Origin: Treponema sp.
GTDB lineage: Bacteria; Spirochaetota; Spirochaetia; Treponematales; Breznakiellaceae
Direction of reading: 5' to 3'
DNA length: 64,000 nucleotides
NCBI GenBank assembly: GCA_009784935.1
Contig: WQXI01000008.1
Coordinates: forward strand, 1 to 64,000
In this document: one piece after another, positions 45,755 through 53,346 of the stretch
Position numbering within the stretch: position 1 is the first letter of the stretch
Layout of the letters: each line of letters begins with the position of its first letter
Notes under the pieces: generated by a model
What the model was told of the DNA's origin: nothing
Database searches by the model: none
The model's input: the letters and a program-made list of their open reading frames with translations, nothing else
Position numbers and translations under genes: made by a program

Positions 45755-47266
45755 GTGAAGCTAAAACCGTCAATTACGCTGGCGCTCATTTTATTATTTT
45801 TTATCCCGCAAATGGAAATTTTCCCGCAAAATTCAGCCGCTCTTCCGCGTCTTGTGCCTGATACAAAAGCTCTCGAATATTACGGGCTCGGCAGGCGCGC
45901 CGGAGGCTATACATGGGAAGAACTCGCAGAAATCGCGCTTTGGGCTTCGGGCAATGCCGCTTCTTCAAATTTTGCTTCTAACCTTAATAGAATAAAAACA
46001 ATGGCTTCTAATTTGAATAATTCGGCAGACTTACCTCCCCAGGGAAAAGAAAGAGCTGAGTTTATCCTTACATTTTTGCACAGAAATGTTTTAAGAAATT
46101 ATTCACTTTACCAGACAAGGATAGACGGCGTTTTAACAAACGGCAGTTTTAATTGCGTATCCTCTGCTGTTTTATATATTATTCTCTGCGAGTCAGCAGG
46201 AATCAGAACCAGCGGAGTGATAACAAGAGATCACGCTTTTGTTATTGTTCATATCGAAGGTGAAGATATCGATGTCGAAACAACAAATCGCTTTGGATTT
46301 GATCCGGGTAATCGCAGGGAGTTTCACGACCAATTTGGAAGACTAACAGGTTTTACTTATGTGCCGGCGCAGAATTACCGTGACCGCCAGACAATCAGTA
46401 AGATAGAACTCATATCGTTAATTATGAATAACAGAATTGCAGATAACGACAGAGCAAGTAACTTTGCAAACTCCGTTCCGATTGCGATTGACAGGGCAGC
46501 TTTATTATTCGGCGAATCATTAATAGTAAATGCAGAGGCGTATTCTTCTGTTTTTTTATTTTCTGATCCAAGAAAAGATATCATGGACAGATTGATTAAT
46601 TACGGCGCGTTTCTTTTAAGGGCAAACAGGGAAGAAGAAGCGATTCGCTGGGCAGAGGCGGCATCATCAATGTATCCCGATGTAAACCGCTGGGGTGAAT
46701 ATTCTCTTGCGGCAGTAAACAACAGAATAACCAGATTTGTCAGAGACAGAAGAATTGCTGATGCAAAAAATTTTTTAGAAAACAATAAAAATATAATAAC
46801 AGAAGAAAGTTACCTTCACCTAGAAATAATAATAATAGACGCTGATCTTTTAAACCGCGCAAATGCAAGCAGTACTGCCGAGCAGGGCGACGCAATAATA
46901 AATGATATTGAACAAGCGCTAAAAAACGGAAAGACCACAAGCGGCAGAGCGGCAGAATTAATAACATACACAGTTCAAAGAACGGCGGCGGCTCTCTGCG
47001 CTCCGCCTGCAAGAAACTGGCGTGCGGCAATTAATTATATAGAAGCTGCTGCAACACGCTTTGGAGAAAACCGCGAACTGGAACAAGCTCTGCGCACATA
47101 CAGGGGAAATCTCGCAACTGATTACCACAATCGTTTTGCCGCCGAATGGAACAGAAGAAACTATGACGAAGCGGAAAGGATATTGAATGAAGGGCTTGCT
47201 GAATTTCCTGATAATCGGCAGTTATTAAATAATTTGGAAACTGTAAACCGCCATAAAGCAAGGTAA
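45755..47266 (+). CDS. Exported transglutaminase-like protein with TPR-like C-terminal half
   Basis: 503 residues. Signal segment (1-24, ending IFPQNS); a transglutaminase-like fold with Cys in FNCVSSAVLYIILCESAG, His in TRDHAFVIVHIEG and Asp in DIDVETT; then helical repeats (about 280-500; EEAIRWAEAASSMYPDVN). The three catalytic positions look intact. Similar proteins are common in treponemes, with unknown substrate. GTG start. Confidence 0.8.
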   Translation: MKLKPSITLALILLFFIPQMEIFPQNSAALPRLVPDTKALEYYGLGRRAGGYTWEELAEIALWASGNAASSNFASNLNRIKTMASNLNNSADLPPQGKERAEFILTFLHRNVLRNYSLYQTRIDGVLTNGSFNCVSSAVLYIILCESAGIRTSGVITRDHAFVIVHIEGEDIDVETTNRFGFDPGNRREFHDQFGRLTGFTYVPAQNYRDRQTISKIELISLIMNNRIADNDRASNFANSVPIAIDRAALLFGESLIVNAEAYSSVFLFSDPRKDIMDRLINYGAFLLRANREEEAIRWAEAASSMYPDVNRWGEYSLAAVNNRITRFVRDRRIADAKNFLENNKNIITEESYLHLEIIIIDADLLNRANASSTAEQGDAIINDIEQALKNGKTTSGRAAELITYTVQRTAAALCAPPARNWRAAINYIEAAATRFGENRELEQALRTYRGNLATDYHNRFAAEWNRRNYDEAERILNEGLAEFPDNRQLLNNLETVNRHKAR

Positions 47267-47274
47267 AAACCAAA

Positions 47275-47367
47275 ATTCTACCACGAACCTCACGAACACC
47301 CACGAACCTTCGCTAAGATATCGAAGCAGTGGTTCGTACTGGTTAGTGTGGTTCGTGGTTAAAATTC
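47275..47367. repeat. Second palindromic family, CCACGAACC...GGTTCGTGG
   Basis: Plus-strand arms are TACCACGAACCTCACGAAC and GTGTGGTTCGTGGTTA, around an AT-containing centre. It resembles the CCACGGAG elements in layout and size but differs in sequence; it lies between two convergent genes. Confidence 0.85.
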
Positions 47368-47373
47368 TTATTA

Positions 47374-49665
47374 TTATTTTGCGTAGTAGTTAATTAAACA
47401 GCCATCGATTAGGATTTGCCTTTCTGCGTCTGTCAACTCGCCCAGCGTTGCTTTTATCTCAATATTATTCCCTAACACATAGCCGATAATTTCTTCTTTC
47501 TTTTCTTTAACTGCGGCTTTTATTCCAGGAAAGAAAATATAACTGTCCAATTTAAAAGCGTTTTCGTCGGTGATTAAAAACGGCAGGATTCCCCAGTTAA
47601 TAAGATTGGAACGATACCGCTTAGTAGCATACTCTAACGCAAGGTTTGCGCTTGCACCAAGCACACGCTGGCAGGAAGCAGCCTGCTCTCTTGCAGAACC
47701 ATCGCCCGGCTTTTTGGCAAAAATAGCGCTTCCAATTCCTAAATCACTAAATGTCATTCCAGAGCAACCGTCAATTTTCTTTATATAATTACAAATATCA
47801 TTTAAGTTTCCATCTAAAATACCACGGATATTATCAGGAATATGAGAAGCATTACCTTGTCTGTTTTCTTCCATTTCCAAGACTTCCTTCGCTCGTTTAA
47901 CATAACCAGGATCTTTTCGGCATAATGTAAACTCCGCTAACTTTAACGGATTGGAACGATAAGACGATGTCTCGCCAGACGGAATAAGTTCGTCTGTTGT
48001 TGTAACAGGGTCTGTTATGTAACTAACAACTTTTATTAACAGGTTTTCGGGTAACGCAGGCATTTTTGGCCAATCTTTAATATTGGGACCAAATTTTAAT
48101 TCTTTTTTTGTATCAGGCTCACCTGTACCGTCATAAACACGTTTATCGTATACGCTTTTATCAAAGAAAAACTTATACTTGCCGTACTTTGCATTAATTT
48201 CTGTTGCAGCAGTAATTTTTCCGCCATTAATTGCAGAAGCTGCGATTGAACGAGCATCCATTAATGCAACCGAAGCAATCTGCCCGTCGTTTGGTTTGGA
48301 ACCTTCGCGGTTCATAAAGTTGCGCGTAACATGACGAATCGAAAGTTCGTTATTTGCAGGCGTATCCCCTGCGCCAAAACACGGACCGCAGAAAGCTTCA
48401 CGCACAAGAACGCCTGCTTTCATAAATGTTTCTACAGCGCCGTTTTTAACAAGTTCTAAAAATGTCGGCTGGCTTTCGGGGTACACACTCATTGTAAAGT
48501 TTTTGCTTCCAATATTAGCGCCTTTCATTATATCAGCCGCCGCCATTATATTTTCAAAAATACCGCCGGAACATCCTGCAATAATCGCCTGCTCTGCCCA
48601 TACTCCGCCATCGTGATACTTTAATCCAAGATTTAAGTTTAACCCTGTCTTTTTGTTTTCTTCTTCTGTTTTTGCTAAAATATCTTTTGCGTTTGCCTGC
48701 AACTCTTTAATCGTGTATACATTGCTCGGATGAAAAGGAAGCGCAATACATGGCTCAATTTTTGATAAATCGATTTTAATAAAACCATCATAGTATGCGA
48801 CATCTGCAGGTTTTAATTCTTTGTAATCTCCTGCTCTGCCTCGCTCTTTTAAATAATTTTTTACAAGATCATCCGTTATCCAAATCGAAGACCAGCAGGC
48901 AGTTTCGGTTGTCATAACATCGATACCGTTTCTAAAGTCTATCGAAAGTTTTGCGATGCCGGGGCCGACAAACTCCATAACTTTATTTTTTACAAAACCA
49001 TTGTTAAAAGTGGCGCCGATTATCGCAAGGGCGACATCCTGCGGCCCAACACCTTTTTGCACCTCACCTTCAAGGTAAATGCCAACGACAGGTGCGCACG
49101 GCATATCGTAAGTTCTGCCAACAAGCTGTTTTGCAAGTTCGCCGCCGCCTTCGCCAACCGCCATTGTACCAAGTGCGCCGTAGCGGGTGTGGCTGTCAGA
49201 GCCAAGAATCATCTTGCCGCAGCCTGCCATCATTTCGCGGTTGTAGCTGTGAATTACTGCAAGGTGGGGAGGCACATAAATACCGCCGTACTTCTGCGCG
49301 GCAGAATGGGCAAAAACATGGTCATCCTGATTTATCGTGCCGCCAACGGCGCAAAGACTGTTATGGCAATTTGTAAGCACGTACGGCATCGGGAACTTGT
49401 CCATTCCGCTTGCCCGCGCTGTTTGAATAATCCCAACATAGGTAATGTCATGGGAAGTAAGCGAATCGAATCGCAGCGTAAGATTACGCATGTCAGTACC
49501 CTTGTTATGGGCAGCAAGAATCCCGTAGGAAATCGTGCCGGTCTTAGCCTGCTCTTTAGAGACGGTCACGCCCTTCTGCGCCAGTTTAGCAGAAACGTCA
49601 GCGTCGTCAGCGATAATATCTTTTCCGTTAACAAGATAAGCACCAGTATTAAATAAATTAATCAT
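47374..49665 (-). CDS. Aconitase-family hydratase
   Basis: About 763 residues from the ATG at 49665 (GGAGAG upstream). Core motifs: GSDSHTRYGALGTMAVGEGG, the Fe-S cysteines in IIAGCSGGIFENI and AFCGPCFGAGD, and the swivel domain with NLINWGILPF. Conversion of citrate/isocitrate or a similar hydroxy acid is expected. Length and order resemble the YbhJ-type branch more than AcnA, but I could not check this. The frame also extends to 49698, but those codons are part of the adjacent repeat. Confidence 0.85.
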   Translation of the reverse strand: MINLFNTGAYLVNGKDIIADDADVSAKLAQKGVTVSKEQAKTGTISYGILAAHNKGTDMRNLTLRFDSLTSHDITYVGIIQTARASGMDKFPMPYVLTNCHNSLCAVGGTINQDDHVFAHSAAQKYGGIYVPPHLAVIHSYNREMMAGCGKMILGSDSHTRYGALGTMAVGEGGGELAKQLVGRTYDMPCAPVVGIYLEGEVQKGVGPQDVALAIIGATFNNGFVKNKVMEFVGPGIAKLSIDFRNGIDVMTTETACWSSIWITDDLVKNYLKERGRAGDYKELKPADVAYYDGFIKIDLSKIEPCIALPFHPSNVYTIKELQANAKDILAKTEEENKKTGLNLNLGLKYHDGGVWAEQAIIAGCSGGIFENIMAAADIMKGANIGSKNFTMSVYPESQPTFLELVKNGAVETFMKAGVLVREAFCGPCFGAGDTPANNELSIRHVTRNFMNREGSKPNDGQIASVALMDARSIAASAINGGKITAATEINAKYGKYKFFFDKSVYDKRVYDGTGEPDTKKELKFGPNIKDWPKMPALPENLLIKVVSYITDPVTTTDELIPSGETSSYRSNPLKLAEFTLCRKDPGYVKRAKEVLEMEENRQGNASHIPDNIRGILDGNLNDICNYIKKIDGCSGMTFSDLGIGSAIFAKKPGDGSAREQAASCQRVLGASANLALEYATKRYRSNLINWGILPFLITDENAFKLDSYIFFPGIKAAVKEKKEEIIGYVLGNNIEIKATLGELTDAERQILIDGCLINYYAK

Positions 49666-49682
49666 ATATTCTCTCCAAAAAT

Positions 49683-49769
49683 TAACCACGGAGTACACGG
49701 AGTCACACGGAGATAAAAGAAGAGTTATCGAATAAAGAACTCTGTGAAACTCCGTGTCCTCTGTGGTTT
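49683..49769. repeat. Dispersed palindromic element, best-preserved intergenic copy
   Basis: Left arm TTAACCACGGAGTACACGGAG and right arm CTCCGTGTCCTCTGTGGTTT, with the tandem CACGGAG steps clearly visible. It lies just upstream of the aconitase-family gene, 18 bases before its start. Confidence 0.9.
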
Positions 49770-49837
49770 TATTCTTTCTTCTCTTCCTTCAATTTTACCA
49801 TTTTACCGCTTTTGTTTCTATATTCAATCTCGGGCTT

Positions 49838-49965
49838 ATATTCGTGCAAATTCAGGGCTATCTTGGGCTTATATTTGTGCAAAATGGCTTTTTTGCCAAG
49901 GAAAAAACCTCAAAATACGGACTTTTGCCAAGGTAAAAGTTGCAAAATATAGACTTTTGCCAAGG
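49838..49965. repeat. Short direct repeats upstream of the decayed ATPase gene
   Basis: GGGCTTATATTCGTGCAAA is repeated about 26 bases later as GGGCTTATATTTGTGCAAAA. A unit of about 32 bases containing CTTTTGCCAAGG is then present 2.5 times (about 49889-49965). Together they might be operator or recombination sequences for the ATPase locus. Confidence 0.7.
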
Positions 49966-49984
49966 AACATTGTATAATTACTAT

Positions 49985-50213
49985 ATGAGAAGGCAGGCGA
50001 TAGAAGACCTAAAAAACTGGAAAGAAAGGCCAAATTATTCCCGTAGAAGTAAAATCTTCTATCAATCTTAAAGCAAAAAGCCTTGTCGTATATCGAGAAA
50101 AATTTAATCCAAATATCGAAATTAGAACATCTCTTGCCAACTATAATAAAACAAACAATCTGTTTGACATACCGCTTTACATGCTGGGAGAATTGAAAGA
50201 GGTACTTGAATAA
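49985..50213 (+). pseudogene. AAA-type ATPase (DUF4143) with large internal deletion
   Basis: The start reads MRRQAIEDLKNWKERPN, the typical N-terminus of the ATPase family that normally continues into a Walker A. It then jumps, in another frame, to GQIIPVEVKSSINLKAKSLV..LYMLGELKEVLE and TAA, the typical DUF4143 C-terminus. About 350 codons between are missing, so the gene is dead. Gap 50214-50368 holds nothing else I can support. Confidence 0.8.
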
Positions 50214-50368
50214 TTGCTACACTAATTGTATGCCGTTGGGAATGTAGTAATGGAATGATGAACACATATAGACTTATTGGAATCATTAGAAAATTTTATC
50301 CTAACACCTTTATCAGGTTTTTGGGAAATTTAATAGTTTTTGCTTAATTTTCTGTGTACAAAATGATG

Positions 50369-50650
50369 TCAGCATAGACAGCACAAATGTAACAAGGTGC
50401 GTAATATAAATATTCCCGATAAAAGCCACAGGAAATCCGGTGCACTGCCAATTAATACCGATAAAAAAACATTATCTTTATCCCAAGATACTCTAAACAT
50501 CTCCAAAAATGCAGGTTTAGGAAAAACTTCCCATACAAGCAAATTAGAACTACGGAACAAAGGATAAACAGCCGCTCCGCAAATTAATGACAAAGCGGCA
50601 AGTATGAAATATACATTCCTTGCTTTTAAATCAGTGATTCTCGCAAGCAC
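50369..50650 (-). CDS. Small multi-helix membrane protein
   Basis: About 93 residues from a GTG at 50650: helix ARNVYFILAALSLICGAAVY, a loop with PKPAFLEMFRVSWDKDN, then SVLIGSAPDFLWLLSGIFIL. The open frame extends to 50701, but upstream codons are inside the Cys-rich lipoprotein gene. The last residues (LLHLCCLC) are probably past a natural end. Resembles VanZ-type helices only loosely. Confidence 0.45.
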   Translation of the reverse strand: MLARITDLKARNVYFILAALSLICGAAVYPLFRSSNLLVWEVFPKPAFLEMFRVSWDKDNVFLSVLIGSAPDFLWLLSGIFILRTLLHLCCLC

Positions 50651-50786
50651 AGTTATTCTCTTCTGCACAACCTGTACAATCAATAGTACAGCAGTTTTCA
50701 TGCGACGAAGGAAAACTGGTGCAGGCGCAGATCATAGTAATTACTAGAATGGATAACCATAAAATTAATAATTTGTTATTTTTCAT
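50631..50786 (-). CDS. Small Cys-rich lipoprotein
   Basis: 51 residues: basic start (MKNNKLLILW), hydrophobic segment (SILVITMICA) and a lipobox-like Cys, then 8 more Cys in the mature part (HENCCTIDCTGCAEENNCAC). It was found by reading the minus strand; the product is short but has a good lipoprotein form. It lies in one run with the next gene at 50789. The role may be metal or redox binding, but this is only from composition. Confidence 0.55.
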   Translation of the reverse strand: MKNNKLLILWLSILVITMICACTSFPSSHENCCTIDCTGCAEENNCACENH

Positions 50787-50788
50787 AT

Positions 50789-50965
50789 TTAGCAATTACA
50801 TCTTCCCATAGTCCAGTTTGCAACATTACATCTACTCTGCCCGCATGCAAGTCCCCAATCACTGCAACCACCAGATCTGCTTCTTGGACAATTTGGAGTA
50901 CTAGAACAGCCAATAAACAATAATCCTAATACAATAGCGAGAACAAAAAACACCTTTACTTTCAT
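50789..50965 (-). CDS. Small Cys-rich lipoprotein
   Basis: 58 residues from the ATG at 50965 (GGAG six bases upstream): signal MKVKVFFVLAIVLGLLFIGC with a lipobox LFIGC, then a mature part with seven Cys (CSSTPNCPRSRSGGCSDWGL.., ending MGRCNC). It is the first gene of the small-lipoprotein run and is divergent from the XRE gene at 51098. Frame continues upstream to 51061 without a ribosome-binding site. A broken copy of its start occurs at 62133. Confidence 0.65.
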   Translation of the reverse strand: MKVKVFFVLAIVLGLLFIGCSSTPNCPRSRSGGCSDWGLACGQSRCNVANWTMGRCNC

Positions 50966-51039
50966 AAAAACTCCTTTCATCTTTTTTTTGCGTAATTTTA
51001 AGACTGACAATCTTATATTACTTACATCTGACATAATAC

Positions 51040-51069
51040 ACTTAAATATAAGTAATGTCAACAGATAAT
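51040..51069. promoter_or_regulatory. Putative operator between the lipoprotein and XRE genes
   Basis: The dyad ACTTA-aata-TAAGT (51040-51053) is followed directly by AATGTCAACAGATAAT (51054-51069). The second locus at 63004-63033 has the same arrangement with a different dyad and the 16-mer differing by one base. It is likely bound by the XRE regulator. Confidence 0.6.
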
Positions 51070-51097
51070 TGCGTATTTTTAGGTAAAATCTAAGAGT

Positions 51098-51445
51098 ATG
51101 GGGTTTAAGGAGAATCTGAAGGCTGAATTGGCTTATAAAGATATTCTAGTAAAGGAATTAGCCGAGCTTTCGGGGATAAATCGGCGCACTATCGACAATT
51201 ATCTGCGGGAAAACGGCTCTGTCCCCTCTGCAGACGCCGCTGTCCACATAGCCGGGGCTTTGGGGGTAACTGTAGAATACCTCATTACAGGTGAGGAACA
51301 AAAAGAACGAAATAACCCGCCTTTGGGTCCTGACCCCAAAGTTATCCTTAAAAACATCGAAGCCCTTAATAAAAGAGACAGAAAAATCGTTCTTAACCTT
51401 ATAAAATCATTGAAAGATATGGAAGAATCCGAGAAAAAAGGGTAA
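51098..51445 (+). CDS. XRE-family transcriptional regulator
   Basis: 115 residues: an N-terminal HTH (about 5-65; VKELAELSGINRRTIDNYLR) and a short acidic/basic helical tail ending KSLKDMEESEKKG. It has no other domain. Divergent from two Cys-rich lipoprotein genes, whose shared intergenic region contains the operator described. Its counterpart is the gene at 63111. Confidence 0.8.
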   Translation: MGFKENLKAELAYKDILVKELAELSGINRRTIDNYLRENGSVPSADAAVHIAGALGVTVEYLITGEEQKERNNPPLGPDPKVILKNIEALNKRDRKIVLNLIKSLKDMEESEKKG

Positions 51446-51482
51446 AACAGCATTTTTTTATGAGTATCCTACAGTATCTTTT

Positions 51483-51866
51483 TTACCACAACCAAGGCAA
51501 ATCATATTTTTGAATATTTTCATCAATAGTTATTAATGTCATGTCTTCGGTCATTGCCGTTGCTATAAGCAGACGATCAAAGGGATCTTTATGATGCTCA
51601 GAAAGATTGGGAACTAATCGTAGGTACTCTCTGGCAACAGGCAATGTAAAAAACCCGTTATCATCTATCATGCGGAAAAATTCCGGCAATCCGCCGTCAA
51701 GCTGTAATTTACGGTTTCCAAGTTTTATTGCAATTTCCCATGCTGACGCAATACTGACGTATTTTTCTGTATTAATATCAAGTATTAATGTTTTTGCCTT
51801 ATCCGACAACAAAGGAGAATTCTCTGCAAGCCATAAAACAACATGTGTATCCAAAAGATATTTCAT
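51483..51866 (-). CDS. PIN-domain toxin (VapC-like)
   Basis: 127 residues with the PIN acidic sites: LLDTHVVLWL, an Asp/Glu in SIASAWEIAIKL, HHKDPFDRLLIATA and LITIDENI. PIN toxins cut RNA (often tRNA or rRNA). The ATG overlaps the antitoxin stop by one base (TAATG), the usual antitoxin-first order. Confidence 0.88.
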   Translation of the reverse strand: MKYLLDTHVVLWLAENSPLLSDKAKTLILDINTEKYVSIASAWEIAIKLGNRKLQLDGGLPEFFRMIDDNGFFTLPVAREYLRLVPNLSEHHKDPFDRLLIATAMTEDMTLITIDENIQKYDLPWLW

Positions 51867-52120
51867 TACATGTATTCCTTAAATTCTTCCATTGGTTCAT
51901 TAAAATCGACAGCCATTTTAATCTTTCCTTCCCATCCTCCAAGCTTTGCAGCTTTAATATCAGGCTTGGAAATATCAAATGGAATCGCCTGTCTATAGAC
52001 AATTTGATTTAAAAAAACATTAATGGCTGTAGACATATCAAGACCTAAATCTGTAAGAACCGATTGAGCTTTTGCTTTTAATTCACTATCAGTGCGTATA
52101 TTTATATTTGTTGCGGACAT
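51866..52120 (-). CDS. RelB/DinJ-type antitoxin
   Basis: 84 residues from the ATG at 52120 (GGAGG upstream): ribbon-helix-helix start (TNINIRTDSELKAKAQSVLT) and the PFDISKP tail. Normally paired with RelE/YafQ toxins; here it is joined to a PIN toxin, a mixed pairing. It would bind the promoter and the toxin. Confidence 0.85.
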   Translation of the reverse strand: MSATNINIRTDSELKAKAQSVLTDLGLDMSTAINVFLNQIVYRQAIPFDISKPDIKAAKLGGWEGKIKMAVDFNEPMEEFKEYM

Positions 52121-52225
52121 ATTAACCTCCATAAAACCATTCGTATTTTGTTACTTTTAATATATCATATTGTAAGCACGTTGTCAATACGTAAAAAATT
52201 GAATTCATACCTGGCGCCAGCCGCT

Positions 52226-52287
52226 TTTTCCTCTGTGTCCTCTGCTCCTCTGCGAGCGCTGTGTGAAGTCTTTTCAGATTGCATTTT
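52226..52287. repeat. Repeat copy flanking the AbiEii module (left)
   Basis: CTCTGTGTCCTCTGCTCC.. followed by a 41-base core (52247-52287; CGAGCGCTGTGTGAAGTC then TTTTCAGATTGCATTTT). The core matches 53297-53337 with two differences, in the same orientation. Confidence 0.88.
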
Positions 52288-52306
52288 ATCCGTAGCAGTT
52301 GCTTTT

Positions 52307-52981
52307 TTACCCATTTATCATATCAAATATAATTCTTTCAATATCACTGCGAAACTCTTCCCAAGAAGGCTTTTTGGTCCAAGCGATTGTTTCAAACTCG
52401 CTTTGGGGCATCCCTGTTAAAATGTCAGAAATAAATGTTAATTCAATCCCTGCGTCTTTTTGCCTTGCATCTTTAATTGTTTGCGCCCAATTTATCGGCT
52501 CATGCAGAGCGATTTCCCTTATATCAACTACATCCTTTGCACTAAAACGAAACAATGCTGATATTTTATTTGTTAACATGTTACGGATAGAATCTGTTCT
52601 GTAATATAAATCGGTTTTAACAATATCGCCAAAACGAATTGCAAGATCATTTGCAAAATCTAACTTTAACAAAACATCAGATTTATTCCAACCTACCTTA
52701 AAAGACGTAAATGTATTATTACTGATAAAATCTACTTCAGTATCCCAGAAAAAACCAGCTTCTTTTAATTTAAAAAAAACTTCTTTTACCTGATCTAAAT
52801 AATCAACTGCGTCATTTAGAAAAAAATCCAGATCATCAGAATAACGGTGATTATAGTACGCTCTGCTTAGCGCTGTACCACCGGTTAGAAAAAACTGGAC
52901 GCCACATTTGCTTATAGTGTTCATCACCCCATCTTGAAGGGGGTAAAGGTTCTCTTCGTAATACTGCGAGGGCAAAATCAA
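52307..52981 (-). CDS. AbiEii-type nucleotidyltransferase toxin
   Basis: 224 residues with the nucleotidyltransferase motif FLTGGTALSRAYYNHRYSDDLDFF and a following KVGWNKSD.. KLDFAND block. AbiEii toxins transfer nucleotides to tRNA or other targets in type IV systems. TTG start at 52981 with GGAGG seven bases upstream. Its first 131 bases overlap the partner gene in another frame. Confidence 0.85.
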   Translation of the reverse strand: MILPSQYYEENLYPLQDGVMNTISKCGVQFFLTGGTALSRAYYNHRYSDDLDFFLNDAVDYLDQVKEVFFKLKEAGFFWDTEVDFISNNTFTSFKVGWNKSDVLLKLDFANDLAIRFGDIVKTDLYYRTDSIRNMLTNKISALFRFSAKDVVDIREIALHEPINWAQTIKDARQKDAGIELTFISDILTGMPQSEFETIAWTKKPSWEEFRSDIERIIFDMING

Positions 52982-53246
52982 AATGATACCTCCTACTTTT
53001 TGGCCAAATACGCCTTGCTATTTCTTCTGTATACAGTTCTTTTATTGCTTCAATCCCCCAAAGCGCTGTCACATAGTGCCATGGCAGCCGCTCAAGGGAG
53101 CGGACAAACAGCCTGTCGCGGGTAAAAGCCCCTGATGATTGCAAACGTCCTTCAATAACCAAGAGCATATCCTCATGAGTATCCAGATAGTCCCAATTAA
53201 GGTTTCTCATGAGTTTTAGTTTTTCGTCATAGGTTAAGTTCATCAT
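52851..53246 (-). CDS. Partner protein of the AbiEii toxin (putative antitoxin)
   Basis: 131 residues, without a signal or helix-turn-helix that I can place: starts MMNLTYDEKLKLMRNLNWDY, ends FSNRWYSAKQSVL. The C-terminal third (RREPLPPSRWGDEHYKQMWR) lies inside the toxin gene in another frame, and both frames look protein-like. Not a classical AbiEi winged-helix antitoxin by my reading. Confidence 0.65.
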   Translation of the reverse strand: MMNLTYDEKLKLMRNLNWDYLDTHEDMLLVIEGRLQSSGAFTRDRLFVRSLERLPWHYVTALWGIEAIKELYTEEIARRIWPKSRRYHFDFALAVLRREPLPPSRWGDEHYKQMWRPVFSNRWYSAKQSVL

Positions 53247-53283
53247 TATTTATATTGTAACATACAATTTAACACTTATCCAG

Positions 53284-53337
53284 TCTTCCTCTGTGTCCTC
53301 TGCGAGCGCTATGCGAAGTCTTTTCAGATTGCATTTT
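53284..53337. repeat. Repeat copy flanking the AbiEii module (right)
   Basis: CTTCCTCTGTGTCCTCTG followed by the same 41-base core as at 52247-52287, at 53297-53337. The two direct copies bracket the AbiEii and partner genes. Confidence 0.88.
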
Positions 53338-53346
53338 TAACGGCTG

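Noticed and set aside
49057-49656. 199-residue plus-strand ORF
   Set aside because: Fully antisense to the conserved aconitase-family gene.
50260-50346. 28-residue plus-strand ORF (MNTYRLIGIIRKF..)
   Set aside because: No ribosome-binding site and no recognisable features; may be a remnant but cannot be supported.
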